Below are positions 13,305 through 24,987 of a stretch of 64,000 bases of DNA, piece after piece. This DNA comes from Larimichthys crocea (lineage: Eukaryota; Chordata; Actinopteri; Sciaenidae). The stretch covers positions 22,777,606 to 22,841,605 of the forward strand of contig NC_040017.1 in assembly GCF_000972845.2 (NCBI RefSeq), written 5' to 3'. The position numbers and the translations under genes are program-made. A model generated the notes under the pieces. The model was not told where the DNA came from. It searched no databases and was given only the letters and a program-made list of their open reading frames with translations. Within the stretch, counting starts at the first letter, position 1; each line of letters opens with the position of its first letter.

Positions 13305-14500
13305 AAGGTCAGCTGATTGAGATGTACAGTGACACACTGGTCAGTGAAGAACTCGACCTTGTGGTTAGATGGACAAAAATTAAATGCATAAAGGATTATA
13401 TTGTAGGAGCAGTAGCTGCCAGTGATAAAGAAAAACATGAGATATCTCTTTTGTAATGTTTTTTTTCAGTATGGCTTATTACATAGATGGAACGACAATT
13501 TCAGTTATATCTAGAACTGTTTTGTTAAATCACAAAATGACCTTTTGTTACTTTCTTATTCTTTCAGTAGCACAATCATTTACATGAATATCCCTTCTTG
13601 TTTATGTACAGTATAGTCTTCTATTGTGGAGATACCCCTTGGCAGTTTTGCACATGCATTAGTTTTTTTTTTTTTTAATGTTGTCTAAAACATTTTCTTG
13701 AATATTTTAGAGAATATCACATGGGAGGAATTCCACAAATCAGATTAGCAAGTTAGTGGGATACTGTCAAAACAAATACAAAATATTATCTGAATTTATT
13801 TTTCTCGAATATGCATGACTGAACCTTGATCAAATTTTGTTTGAATATAGTTTTCAAACTTATCCCACTATGTTTCTAATTTCACTTTGTGGAATATCTG
13901 CTTGAATAAACAGTTTGCAGGTTACATTATTTCTTAGAAGGAAAAAAATATATAGTGAATATAGTGTTTTTATCTCACCTAATATACAATCCATAATTGG
14001 TTTTATCTCTAAAATGCTGGGTACCTTCAGGTATGTCCTTATGAATCCAGCAAAGTACCATTGTTGTTTATTTCAAGGTTTACATGTGGAATAAAGCCTC
14101 AAAAACAGATGCAACACTTACAAATCAGCATCAATTGATGATGAATACAACTCAGCTCTCAACTATCATAAAGAAATCAAAATGAAAAGGCAATACAATG
14201 GTTGATTCACTATGTTTCAATAGGAGGAGCTAGTGTGCAACAACAAAGAACCGCCTCAGAGACTCTTTAAGTCTCACATTTTAAAAAACAAACCATGAAT
14301 AGGAATACTGGATGCATGTGATACCACATGCATCTTACATTTAAACATACAAGTTTCAGTGTCTTTTTAAGGACAGAATGTATGAGTACATTTTTCTTAT
14401 GTTGTGTTATTTATTTACCAATGTTATGTACTTTTCTTTGGGGTTTTAGTCAGCTGATTGTCCTTGTCTTGTTCTGCATTTCCAATAAAGTCTGCTGGAT
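13305..14500 (+). other. arfip2 3' UTR (probable)
   Basis: AT-rich sequence follows the TAA at 13302-13304. Possible polyadenylation signals AATAAA occur near 13903 and near 14484. The later one is followed by TG-rich sequence, so the 3' UTR probably ends near 14500. No other gene is visible. Confidence 0.45.
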
Positions 14501-14519
14501 GTTTTGTTTCACTTAAATG

Positions 14520-16300
14520 TGTGGTTGACACAGATCAGTTGTTGATATGGGACGATTTCACAGAAATGCAGGTACAGAAAATTTACAATATGTGTGATAT
14601 GTATACTTGTGTAGATGATAATATAATCTAATATATCTTTACCATGCTTTCCATGACTTATTATTTTTCATAAAAATTTCCTAAAGTTATGCTTTCGTTT
14701 AAGAATTTGAAGATCCTATTCAGGTTACTGTAGCAAAAATATATTGTGAATACATAGTGAAATAAATTCACAGGTGAGTTCACTGATTTATGATGTAAAA
14801 AACACTATAAACTGTATGAGAAAACATTACAACCTTAGTTTTAGATGTTGTCTATACAGTTAGTTAGCCGATTAGTTGGACAAATACCCATCATATTCTA
14901 TCAGCTACTGTTTGTATTTACTCTACTTAACTGTGTGTATCTTGTTACTCTCACTGATTTCAGGCATTGTATGTATAAACTTGCATAACAATACTAAGAA
15001 TGGGATTGAGAAAATAGTGAGTGGGAATACTGGATACATGTGAAACAACAAATGCTCTCTTCTATGTATCTTTTTTAGAGTATTTGTATCACACTGTAAG
15101 TCTACTGATGTAGAGTTAGTCTAAGTGGACTTGAGGGATTTTGAATAAGGCTAGACTAGTTTGGCCTGTTGTTATTTTTCAACTGACAAAAGCTTAAACA
15201 CGCTGGAGGTGTTCTTTGTGTAGGTGTGTGCAGCTGGTGCAGAAACCTACCAATGAGGTCATGCAACAACAACATGGTGATGAATCCCTTTCCCATCTTT
15301 CTGCCCAGTGAACATCTGAATGCTTCTGAATTCTCCCGGATAAAAAGCAGAATATCAGATTCAAACACAGAACTGATCCTGTCAACATATCTCTGTTCTC
15401 CTTGGTTGGTACACTGTACTTCAGTGTATCTAAGCTTATCTTGAGATGACAGGCTGCTTAGACTGGACACAGATTTAGTCTGGCTATCTCTGTGCCTTAT
15501 TGTAACCCTCCTCCTGTCTCCTCTCTGTATATATGCAGCAAATGAATTATTTGAATGGTTTTAAAAGAAGTGGAGAACTATTAGTTATATTAAAGACATT
15601 TTATAGCTCACAAAATATAGCTGTCTTGCTACATTTTAAAAAACTATTTTAAGTGTCAGAATTCATTAACATTTTAGATACTCAAAATGTATTTTTAAAT
15701 CGTAAGTTGAATATATTTTGTTTTAGGTTGTTTGTCAGACAAAACCAAGTAAAAGATGTCAAAGGTTCTCACAAATTGTGATGGGCATTTTGGACTATTT
15801 TCTAACCTGAGACTTAAGACCTAGTGATTGCTAGAAAATCAGCTGGTTATTTTTATTATTATTTTTGATTACAGCCCTAATTCAAATCCTGTTGAAGAAA
15901 TGTATATGCAATTATCCTTTTAGGTTTATTTAAAATTGTACCGAGTTTCCCTCTGTGTTTGATAGTAGTGAATGATTTGCATACAAATGTATTTAGGGCA
16001 ATAGATCTTTCATTCTAAGACGCCTATCATTTCTGGGACAAAGTTGAAGTGCTCGCTGCTGATCGACCCTGCACACAGTCCTGAAAGGCCAGTCTGATCA
16101 CCAGGCCACACTACACACACACATTACCTAATGTTTAACCAGAGTTTATAACGTGTTACTCATTCATTCACTCGCCGGTTTATGCATTTTTGCTGACAAA
16201 ATAAAGAATGAAGCAGCTCTAAAAAAGATTGATAATGCATGTGCAACTATAATTTTCTGGTTATTTGGGCTAGTGGGAAAAGCTTCTGTAACACATCACT
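14520..16300. other. spacer between arfip2 and the FHDC gene
   Basis: AT-rich and without a convincing exon. The reading frame on the minus strand around 15156-15470 has no domain, splice context or neighbouring exon. Nothing else is supported. Confidence 0.6.
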
Positions 16301-16309
16301 GATCAGAAA

Positions 16310-16645
16310 TCAATTTGATCTCCGTATCACGCTGGAGGGGTCTAAACTTCCAGTGGACATGGGTTCATGACAGCTGGGCAGAAAACGCAACGCGGCCACA
16401 AACTCCAGCCAACAAGCCAAAGTAACTCCCGTGATCCCGGAGCTCCCTCCCGCTGGGAAGGTGTGGGCTTGTACACCTGGGCGTGTCGTTTCCACACAAG
16501 AAGTTTCGACACTCATTTCTTTTGCTATCCAGGTTGTTGTCGCTCTTTAGTGTTGATGATGAACGAGGTGTAAAAAAAGACATAAAGGAAAAAAAAGCAA
16601 AAAAGAAAGCAAGGACTATAAATCAGCAGCTGAGGAAAAACAAAG
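16310..16645 (+). promoter_or_regulatory. probable first (non-coding) exon and promoter of the FHDC gene
   Basis: A locally GC-richer block ends in CAAAG followed by a strong donor (gtaagttctt) at 16646. The next strong acceptor (ttctttcag) is at about 17049, directly upstream of the coding exon. This is the expected layout of a short 5' UTR exon. The exact start of transcription is not visible. Confidence 0.45.
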
Positions 16646-17202
16646 GTAAGTTCTTACTTCCTCATATGTGATCAGAATTAACAAAATGCTGGTTTGAGTA
16701 GTTTTTAGATCCAGGTGGATACGTGTAGTCGGTAGTAGAATAAAACGAGGTCTGTACAATCTACAATTAAACCTACAGATTATGATTTTTGTACTCACCT
16801 GGTTCTTCAACTAACTCAGCCAACTGGACTGAACTCAACGTGTTCAATAGTTGTTTCTTTTCAAGTTGTAATCTCTTAACAGTGTGTGAGTATCATGATA
16901 GATTTGGTGTAACTTTTGTATTTTGATTCTAAAGTCAGTCCTTCATTTTAGGTGCTATGGAGAAAGTCAATGATTTCATCCAAACACTGTTGCTTAGTGT
17001 TCATAGGATTTTCCTAACTCTGTCCACACCCTGATCTCTTTTCTTTCAGTCTGAATGCATCATCCTGACTGACAGGTCCCAGCTTCATCACAGCAAACAG
17101 CTTATATTTCACTATAAATCGCCTGCTGGTTCTCATCCTGCCTGTATGCGTCACTGAGACCATGATAGCATCCCAAACCTGTTGAGAGCTCCTTGACAAA
17201 AG

Positions 17203-20200
17203 ATGCAACCAGGAGGTCCTCCCGCCCCACCACCTCCGCCACCTCCACCACCACCTCCTCCTCCTCCTCCACCACCACCACCACCTCCAGCACCTGGTCT
17301 CCCTCCATCCCTAAATGGCGCAGGCTTCATTGGCAAGGGGTCTCGCCGGAGCTCCAGGATGCGTAATTTCAACTGGGAAACCCTTCCAAAACACAGCGTG
17401 ATAGGAAAGCACAATATCTGGACAGCAGATAAGACTGATGGGGAATACGAGTTGGACACGGATCACATGGAGGAATTGTTCAGCCACAAGCAGGGCCAGC
17501 AAAAACTCAAGGCCTTGAACCGTCAGAGTCTGAGGGGCCTGCCAACTCCTGGCTCAGGAGGTGAAATTGTGAGTACAACCAGGCACAGGATACACAGGAG
17601 CCACAGGTGTTACACTTTGCTGAATCACTTGAATCAACTGAAAACCTTTTTTTGTTGTGTAATGAGATAAAAGTTTGTCCGTTTTCCGATTGATTTTGTT
17701 GTTGCAGACATGCAGATGAGATAAACAGAAAACATTCTGACAATGTTTCCCTCAGCTAAAACCTAGAACCACTATTATAGCAAACTCTATTAGAACACTC
17801 AATACAAGGGTGGAGTATTTCAATTCTTCATATCTGTTTGCTAAAGGAAGGTATATTTGTTTCCTCATACAACACTATTTTGCATTGGAGCCTTCTTGTT
17901 TACTATATTCAAGCTACTGTATATAATAGCTTGTATTTTGTATATTGGCATTCGCCTAAAGGCAGGTCTTAGTTATTTTGATCAATCGAGGATGTTTGTC
18001 TAAAAAAAAGTGGGTTAAAATCTGTTACAAAACTTTTACTTCGACCTTTACCTCTTTTCTTCAAGGAAGAGGTATTCCTAATGCAAAATGGTATCTCCTC
18101 CCTGACTGTTCAATACAATCAACTCAAGGAATTCCTAACCTTTGGAATCAACTGTCTGTTTGGAAAACTGAGATATCTGCGATACAAAAGACACCGCTCA
18201 AGCCAGTGGTGACAAGCTGATTATATTTGGGTCTGTGTCTGTTTCCACTCCCAGGTTTCCATCCTCAGCTCCAAGAGGAGCATGAACCTTGGAATTTTCC
18301 TGAAGCAATTCAAGCGGTGAGTCAGTGGTAGTATTCTTAAGGTGTGATTGTTTTTGCACAACACTTCCACTGTTGAACAACACGAGATGAGGCAGACAGA
18401 TCAGTCTGCAATATGGCTGACTTATGCACACAGACATTCGAGAGCCAACATGTCCTGGCAGGTCTGATCTGTACTGTTCTACAGCTCCAACAGGTTACCT
18501 CATTGTGGTAACCCTTGCATCAATTATTGAGAGGTATTGCAAATGTATTGCCTAAGGCTATTTGGCATATGCAACAGATCTAACAGGAAATGGGGAAAAA
18601 AAAATGTAACGCTGTTAATGACAACCTGAAAAATTGACAACAATGTTGAGCATGTTTCCTGTCAAAGGATATTTTATCATTCCAACGCCCTGTACTTTGA
18701 CACCAGAAACTATTTCGCAAAGCTATTCGTGCAGGTAGCGGCTTGTTGGTGTCAGCAGCCAAACTTTTCCAAAGAGAAAAGTCTGATATTATACAAAAAA
18801 GTCTGATATTATACATAGGGAACACACTGCTAACTTAAGACCTGAACCTTATTTGTCTCTCCACCTCCCTCCACAGGCCTGTCAAAGATATGATTGAAGA
18901 TATTAAATCAGGAAGTAGTCTCAATTTTGCTTCTGGAAAACTGAAGGAGCTATGCAAGCTGCTGCCAGACAAAGAGGAGGTACTTGTGACAGCTGCTTAT
19001 AGTTTTTTTATGTGACTCATGTGTTCTGTGAATCATAAAACAGTTGTGGTTGTAATTTTACCTATAATTTGAAATCTGGTTTTAATATTCGTAGCTTATT
19101 TTGGCTCTTTGAATGAATGCAGGTGAAGCAGCTGGTCAGTTTTAAGGGTGATCATTTTGCTCTCCCAGAAGCAGATCTGTTTATGCTACTGCTGGTCAAG
19201 ATTCCCAGGTGAGTTACAATTACAATTTCTGAAAGTAATTCCAAGTATTACAAATGTTAAATACCTGTGGTGGTTCACTAATGAAGGAAACCTTGTGCCT
19301 GCTAGTTATGAAGAGCGCCTCAACTGCTTGGTGGTCAAAGAGGAATTTTTTCCCCTCATGGATGAAATGAAAGAATTCATCAGCAGTTTAACGAATGCTG
19401 GAAACGGTATTATTAATGTTTTTGATTTTAAAAGACTCATAACAGATTTAAATAAAGTTGTGAACCCATTAAACCCATAGAATTAATCACTTTTGTCTTC
19501 TTTTAGAGCTCTTGGAGTCTGATCATCTCCATTCTGTCATTCGCCTGGTACTGAAGACTGGAAATTACATGAATGCAGTGAGTACACAATGTGTAATAGT
19601 GGAGTCTTGGATAACTTTTCTTTCTGTTTGTGAATTTCTGAGTTTTATTTAATTCATTTGATCACAGGGTGGTTATGCAGGCAGTGCAGTTGGCTTTCGA
19701 ATGGCTTCTCTGTTGAAGTTAGCAGACACCAAGGCAAACAAACCTGGAATGAATCTTATGCATTACGTTGTGATTGTAAGTATCTTTTCTTACCCTCATC
19801 TAATTGCAGTGTAGAGTCATTTTTCTGTATCTTAAGATATGCTTGTGAAATGTGATTTTTTTATATAAACCTTCATATTCACCACAGCAAGCTCAGAAAG
19901 CAGACAAGGCCCTGCTTAAATTTCCAGAACAACTTGAACACATTGAAGCTGCAGCAAGGTAAACAGTCTTGTTTTAAAGGAGCTCTGCATTTTCAAACTT
20001 TTTTTATTTGCTGTAACATCAGAATTTATCCATGTCTTTTTCTTTTAGAATAAATAAAGGTGAAATTGAAGTAGAGTTTGAAAGACAGGTAAAAAAACTA
20101 CAATCTGTCAAAGTGGACACCTTGAAGCAGGAAGACCTAAAGGCACAAATGGAGGACTTTCTTAAGGTGAGGAAGCCTTTTGATTTTCATATGTTGGAAT

Positions 20201-21728
20201 TCAGGCTGATTGCATGTTCTAACGTTTTGATTTTTGGGCTCTGTTTAGGAGGCTGAGGTTTGTGTGGAAGAAATAGAGACTGATCTTCAGGAATTGCAGT
20301 CAGTGAGCGACTCTGTGGCAGAGTACTTCTGTGAAGACCCAAACAAATTCAGACTGGATGAGTGTTGCTCCATTTTCCACTCCTTTTGTGAGAAATTTAT
20401 GCGAGCCATACAGGTAAGCTCATGACTGGAATGTTTTCCTTAGCTGAGGTAAAAAAAAAGAAAAGAAAAACTCCTACATGATGGATTAACTGTGTGGTTT
20501 TCTGCAGGAAAACAAGGCTCGAGAGGGGGCAGATGTGCAGCGGAGGCACAGAGACAGATTGCAGTGTGCTACCAAGCGTCGATCCACAGCTACCTGCTCC
20601 AGCAGAGAAATGGATGGAATTGCATTAGAGTCTGTATTACAGAACTTCCTCACCAATCGTGCCTCTCGGAGGAGACTCGGGAGGCCCTCATCCTCTAATG
20701 GAAGCCCCACTAGTAGCAGCCCAAAAAATGGGAGCCTATCAGAAATTACTTCTCAAGAAAACCTCCCTACTCTGAATCAAAAGAGAGTTAAGGAGATAGG
20801 CAGAAAGGAGTGGAACTCAGCAAGTGAACTTACAGAGACCTCTTCACAGAAGAAAGTCCAGTCCAATAGCGAGGAGAACAATGCAAAAGCTGGCATTCCT
20901 CATGAAGAAGAAATGAAACCTTCCAAAGAAGAGGAGGACTTTACACAACCAGTCAATAGGACCACCAGAATTTCCTCCTCAGGCAGATCTTTCTCAGCCA
21001 CCCCTGATGATGGTGAGGAAGATGTACAGGACAATAATGAGGTGGAGGCCCAAAAGTTACGTGAAGCATCTAAAAAGGTTTTGCGCTTTCAGAACAGCCG
21101 TAGCAGCGTCTCATCTTCGGACCATTCTTTTGAAAATCAGAAATCTCCTAGTGCACGTACCAAATTACCTCGTCAACGCACCTTCGATGAGACCACAGAT
21201 AGTTATCCTGGAGATCCAACCAATGAGGATTTAGTTAATTTCTTGCTCAATACTCAGTCCTCCTCAAAACGTAACCTTGGCCGCCGCCACACTCTTCCCA
21301 CTAAAGTCCCAAAAACTGAGGAAGTAAAAGATGATCCATGGGCTCACCCTCCAGTCCGAACTCCTAATTCTGCAGCGAGAGAAAAAGACATACTGCCAGC
21401 AGAAGGTGACGGACACAGTCTTTCAAAACAAGTATTTGTTTTTACCAATGTATCCCACAAATCTCCATCTGCAGAAGAGAAAAACAAGCCGATGGTTTCT
21501 TTAAACCATGCTCCAGATGAAGGTCTTGGGGAGCAAAACCAAGACAGTAAATCAGTGGAGACCACGAGCAGCCATGTACAGAAGAATAATGAAAATATTC
21601 CTCCCAAGAGTACATGGATTAAGACCGAAACCTCTGGACTATTTTTTAGTTTTTTAAAACGCCTTGGAGATTTGGGCAAACCGAACAGCAAGGAAACTGT
21701 AAACAAGGGCGCTGATTCTAGTGCATGA
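17203..21728 (+). CDS. fhdc1-like: FH2 domain-containing protein, FHDC1 family (formin)
   Basis: Eleven coding exons: 17203-17568, 18255-18316, 18877-18979, 19123-19208, 19306-19406, 19507-19577, 19668-19775, 19888-19958, 20049-20166, 20249-20413, 20508-21728. The total is 2472 bases, or 823 residues. The start codon lies just before an FH1-type polyproline run (residues about 5-33), the profilin-binding segment of formins. The FH2 actin-nucleation domain spans about 45-420, with [11 protein letters not shown], the [15 protein letters not shown] helix and the hallmark [16 protein letters not shown], then [18 protein letters not shown] single large last exon encodes a polar Ser/Lys-rich tail of about 400 residues. 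In human FHDC1 the tail is longer and binds microtubules. No GTPase-binding or DAD region is present, as is normal for this family. Teleosts have several fhdc paralogues and I cannot tell which this is. Confidence 0.9.
17218..17300 (+). repeat. CCN trinucleotide tract encoding polyproline
   Basis: Imperfect CCN repeat (mixed CCA, CCT and CCG) encoding about 26 prolines in the FH1 region. Mixed codons suggest selection on the protein rather than pure slippage, but length is likely polymorphic. The minus-strand glycine-rich frames over it are shadows. Confidence 0.9.
18781..18815. repeat. 20-base tandem duplication in FHDC intron 2
   Basis: The unit gtctgatattatacaaaaaa is repeated nearly twice in tandem. 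It is an intronic simple duplication. Confidence 0.7.
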
Positions 21729-22870
21729 GCTTTGAAAGATATAAATATCAAGTCAGGGACGCACATGTAACTTTAGTGTTCTTTGCAGTTAACTCATCAT
21801 GGTGATGATGTAGTGTTATTTTAAATGTCACTTTTGTAAAACGATGAGATTGTAACGAGATGGAGAGAGGGTTTGAGGAAAGTTGTTAGAGAATGTTTTT
21901 GGTGAAGAAAGATGGTTTTTTATGTTCTACCACTAGATGGCAGAATATAACAGTAACATGGAAAAGTGTTGTCCAGAAAATATGGGTGTTGTTGATTCCC
22001 AGGCAAACTGTATATTGTGTAGTAAACAAAAGAACGGTGAGCACGCTCACTGTAATTTTTCATCCGTGCATAATAATATTCCCTTGAGAGCATGGCATTG
22101 TCCTCATCTGGTGGATGAATGGGTTATTACATTACAGTGTGGGTTCTTTGTCTGGATTAAAATATACTATCTTGCAGAATGTATTGAGGAAGTAAATGAA
22201 TGTTGAGCGTGAGTGTAAGAGAGATAAATCAAACTGTTTGTAAAATCTTGGTTTGTTATTTTTGATACTTTATGTTGTACATGTTTGAATTCAATATTGT
22301 AGTTTTTCAGTTATTACAGTGATGAATATCTTTGTATGTTGCCTCTTTGTTTTCCTCCTCTGTTCAGAAGGTTGGGGATGCTTTCAGGGTCTTATTCAAT
22401 TCAGCCATTGTTTTGGGCTTAAATGGGTCAGTGTTACAAAGGCAGCCTGTATCTGAGCAGAACTGAACCATGGACTGTCCATGGCAAAGTAAAGAGTGCT
22501 GATCTCGAACGAACTTGAGAAGAGATTACCATGGCTGAAGGGCCGACACCAGGTGGCCTATTATAATTGAAAGAACCAGCCTCCCTGCATTTACCCCTGT
22601 ACACGAGCAAAGGAAACGGCTCCAATATCTCCACAAGCTCCATGAGGGTCATTGAGGACACAGTGTGTGCCAACACATAGGAGTTAAAAATGTAAGTTCA
22701 CCTTCTGGTATCTCTTTGCAGCTCATACCAGTAACAATGATTAGCTGGTATGACGTAAAGAAAATGACCTCCTATTTAGTTTTACACAGACTTGAGTGAT
22801 CTGAATGCTTTTTGTATGTCCTTGTTATAAAATATATTTAAGATTGGAATAAAAAGCTATGGAAATTACA
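21729..22870 (+). other. 3' UTR of the FHDC gene
   Basis: Non-coding sequence follows the TGA at 21726-21728. A canonical AATAAA at about 22848-22853 is the best polyadenylation signal. Small reading frames inside (for example near 21937-22206) show no domain. Confidence 0.55.
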
Positions 22871-23726
22871 GAGAAACAAACAGTATTGTCTCTACATTGT
22901 GTGTTGTTGTACTGTTCTTTGTAACTATGTCTTAGCTGTGAGAGTAGTAAATAAGTATAAATGAATAAATGAATCTATGTTTCACAAATAGAAAATATGA
23001 TTATAATATCACATATTTTTACAGCTCTATATACTCTGTATTATGTGATGATACAGCAGACTAATTAGATTAAATGTCTACTCATGTGATGGGCTGGTTT
23101 TGAGGTACATGATAACAGTGCTGAACTGCATAATAGAAATACAGTGCTTTTTATTTAAATTGCATAAATAAACCCTTACAGTTCAAGAGGTGAGATAAAG
23201 GTGAGAACACACAGAACACACACATGAGCTACACAATAAATTATCAAAAGGCTATAAAAATATCTCACTTTATAATTAAACAATGTAATCATAGCTTTAA
23301 AATTATTATATCAGCCGTACACCAGTTTATTTTATGAGCTGTGTGATGTTAAAACTGTCTATGCAAGACGCTATACCGTATTGATGGATTATTTGTTGTG
23401 GTACATTATTTGTTCAAATGTAACACATGCTGTTTATTACCAGGTAACTGCAGGACCTGGAAGTCAAGCAGCCGTGAAGGAAATCTTTTTAATGAGGGAT
23501 AGCCTATTAAATAAAAACATTAAAAAAATAGCCAAAGCATGTAAAACATATTGTAATCTTGTCATGTTCGAATGTGTGTGGAAATATTCTTCCATAGTCA
23601 GTGTGTTACAAACCAGGCCGTAAGCCCGTTTGACTGCATCAGTCTCGACAGTGCAGGTTACCTACAGCATGTAATGTGTGACCTGCTCCCTGCTGCTGCT
23701 GCTGCTGCTGATGCTGCCAGACTGCA

Positions 23727-23772
23727 GCAGCCATCTTGACTAAACTACGATGGAAGCAGTCTCCATGGCAAC
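23727..23772 (-). promoter_or_regulatory. paired YY1-type and RFX X-box motifs
   Basis: Read on the minus strand, 23759-23772 is GTTGCCATGGAGAC, a strong RFX X-box half-site form. About 20 bases away, 23727-23737 reads AAGATGGCTGC, the classical YY1 core. Both are exact in the sequence. Close pairing is typical of vertebrate promoters, but no gene on this strand is visible here, so the function is open. Confidence 0.4.
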
Positions 23773-24339
23773 TCCACATTGCAGAATAAAACCCAGAGAC
23801 GGCCGTGTTTGCCTCTCACCCCAAACCCCACCCCCAACAAACTCCCCGCCACAGCAGCCTCACACCGTGCATCCACATTACAATACAGTGCCATCTTTTT
23901 TTTTCATTCATCCCTTTATCTGCCACCCTCCCTCTCATTAATCTTTACCTAGAGTAGCTACAGTACTGGCCCATCCCCCATTCTCCTCCAAATAAATCTT
24001 CAGAGTAAAAGATGCTGTGCGTAAGCTTGAGAATATTGCTTTATTTTTCAAATCTTTTGTGCATTTTTAAGTAGGAAAACTCATTTTCTCCCTCACACAC
24101 AGTCTATATAGTATTACATATTCCTGCAGCCTTAACAAGTGCCCTGACCCCAACCCCCATACCACCACCTGACTCCACCCAAATGACTGTATCCAGCAGC
24201 ACTCCCCCGCTGATTGCACATACCCATTTCCCTGTTCCCTGTTGTCACAGACTCCACATTGTGATTTGCTATTTCATTGTTGTACTGTTAAAAGTGCAAA
24301 AAACTGAGGCGTCATTTGTCGAGATCCAAGAGAATGTAT

Positions 24340-24382
24340 CTGTAATAATAAACTGTAATTTCCCAGCTTGGGATAAATAAAG
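24340..24382 (+). mobile_element. LINE-type 3' tail
   Basis: 'aatttcccagcttgggat' followed by 'aaataaag' is the standard 3' hairpin end of common fish non-LTR elements. It runs directly into a CTAT microsatellite, which is how these elements normally end. Confidence 0.6.

Positions 24383-24456
<74 letters not shown>
24383..24456. repeat. (CTAT)n microsatellite
   Basis: About 18 perfect tetranucleotide units, directly abutting the retroelement tail. Length is likely polymorphic. Confidence 0.97.
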
Positions 24457-24599
24457 AAGCTGGCTGTGAAACTGCTATGTCACAGTCACTTTCAGGATTG
24501 TTGCCTAGGTATATTTTGTTTGGTATATTCCTTTTGTCTTCATAATAATTCTCTGCACCCTAATAATTCAAAGCTAAAAGGTAATAAACTGCATCCTTT

Positions 24600-24987
24600 G
24601 TCCTTTTAAGGGAAGTGGGCGGTGTCTGAGGAAGCCAAACCCCTTTGCAGCAGACAGACGGTGTATCCCTCAGTCTGTTCCTGTGATTTCAACATGTTTG
24701 CATATTCCCTGCCCCCTCCATATGCCATTGGGTTCATCGGCTCCTCCCATCCACCATCTGACCAATGCTGTGTGTGAGACACTCCCCTGATCTCCTCCTT
24801 TCGCTTGTCTTCTTCCTTACTGTCCCCCTTCGTCTCCCAGACAGACCCTGCCCTTTCCTTTCCTTTCCTTTCTGTCGCCCGGTCTGTGGATCTGTTGTGG
24901 AGGGTCTGGTGGGGGACACTGACAATGGGAAGCTTTCTCTACGGCCTGCAATGCTGACACTCCACTCCTTCCTGCTGGGGAATTCAT
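24600..24987 (+). promoter_or_regulatory. possible distal promoter and 5' UTR exon of trim3
   Basis: A perfect CArG box (CCTTTTAAGG, 24602-24611) is followed within ten bases by a GC/EGR-like box (gtgggcggtg). Pyrimidine-rich sequence then leads to a block ending at 24987 with a good donor (gtgagt). The next coding exon with an acceptor is trim3 exon 1 (33018). The motifs are seen; assignment to trim3 is inference from strand and distance. Confidence 0.35.

Noticed and set aside
17151..17459. Glycine-rich minus-strand protein
   Set aside because: It is the complement of the CCN polyproline tract of the formin gene.
20486..20710. Extra plus- and minus-strand frames over the last FHDC exon
   Set aside because: The FH2-continuous frame spliced at 20508 explains this exon; the others are shadows.
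24383..24456. CRISPR-like regular repeat
   Set aside because: It is a perfect tetranucleotide microsatellite without spacers, in a vertebrate genome.
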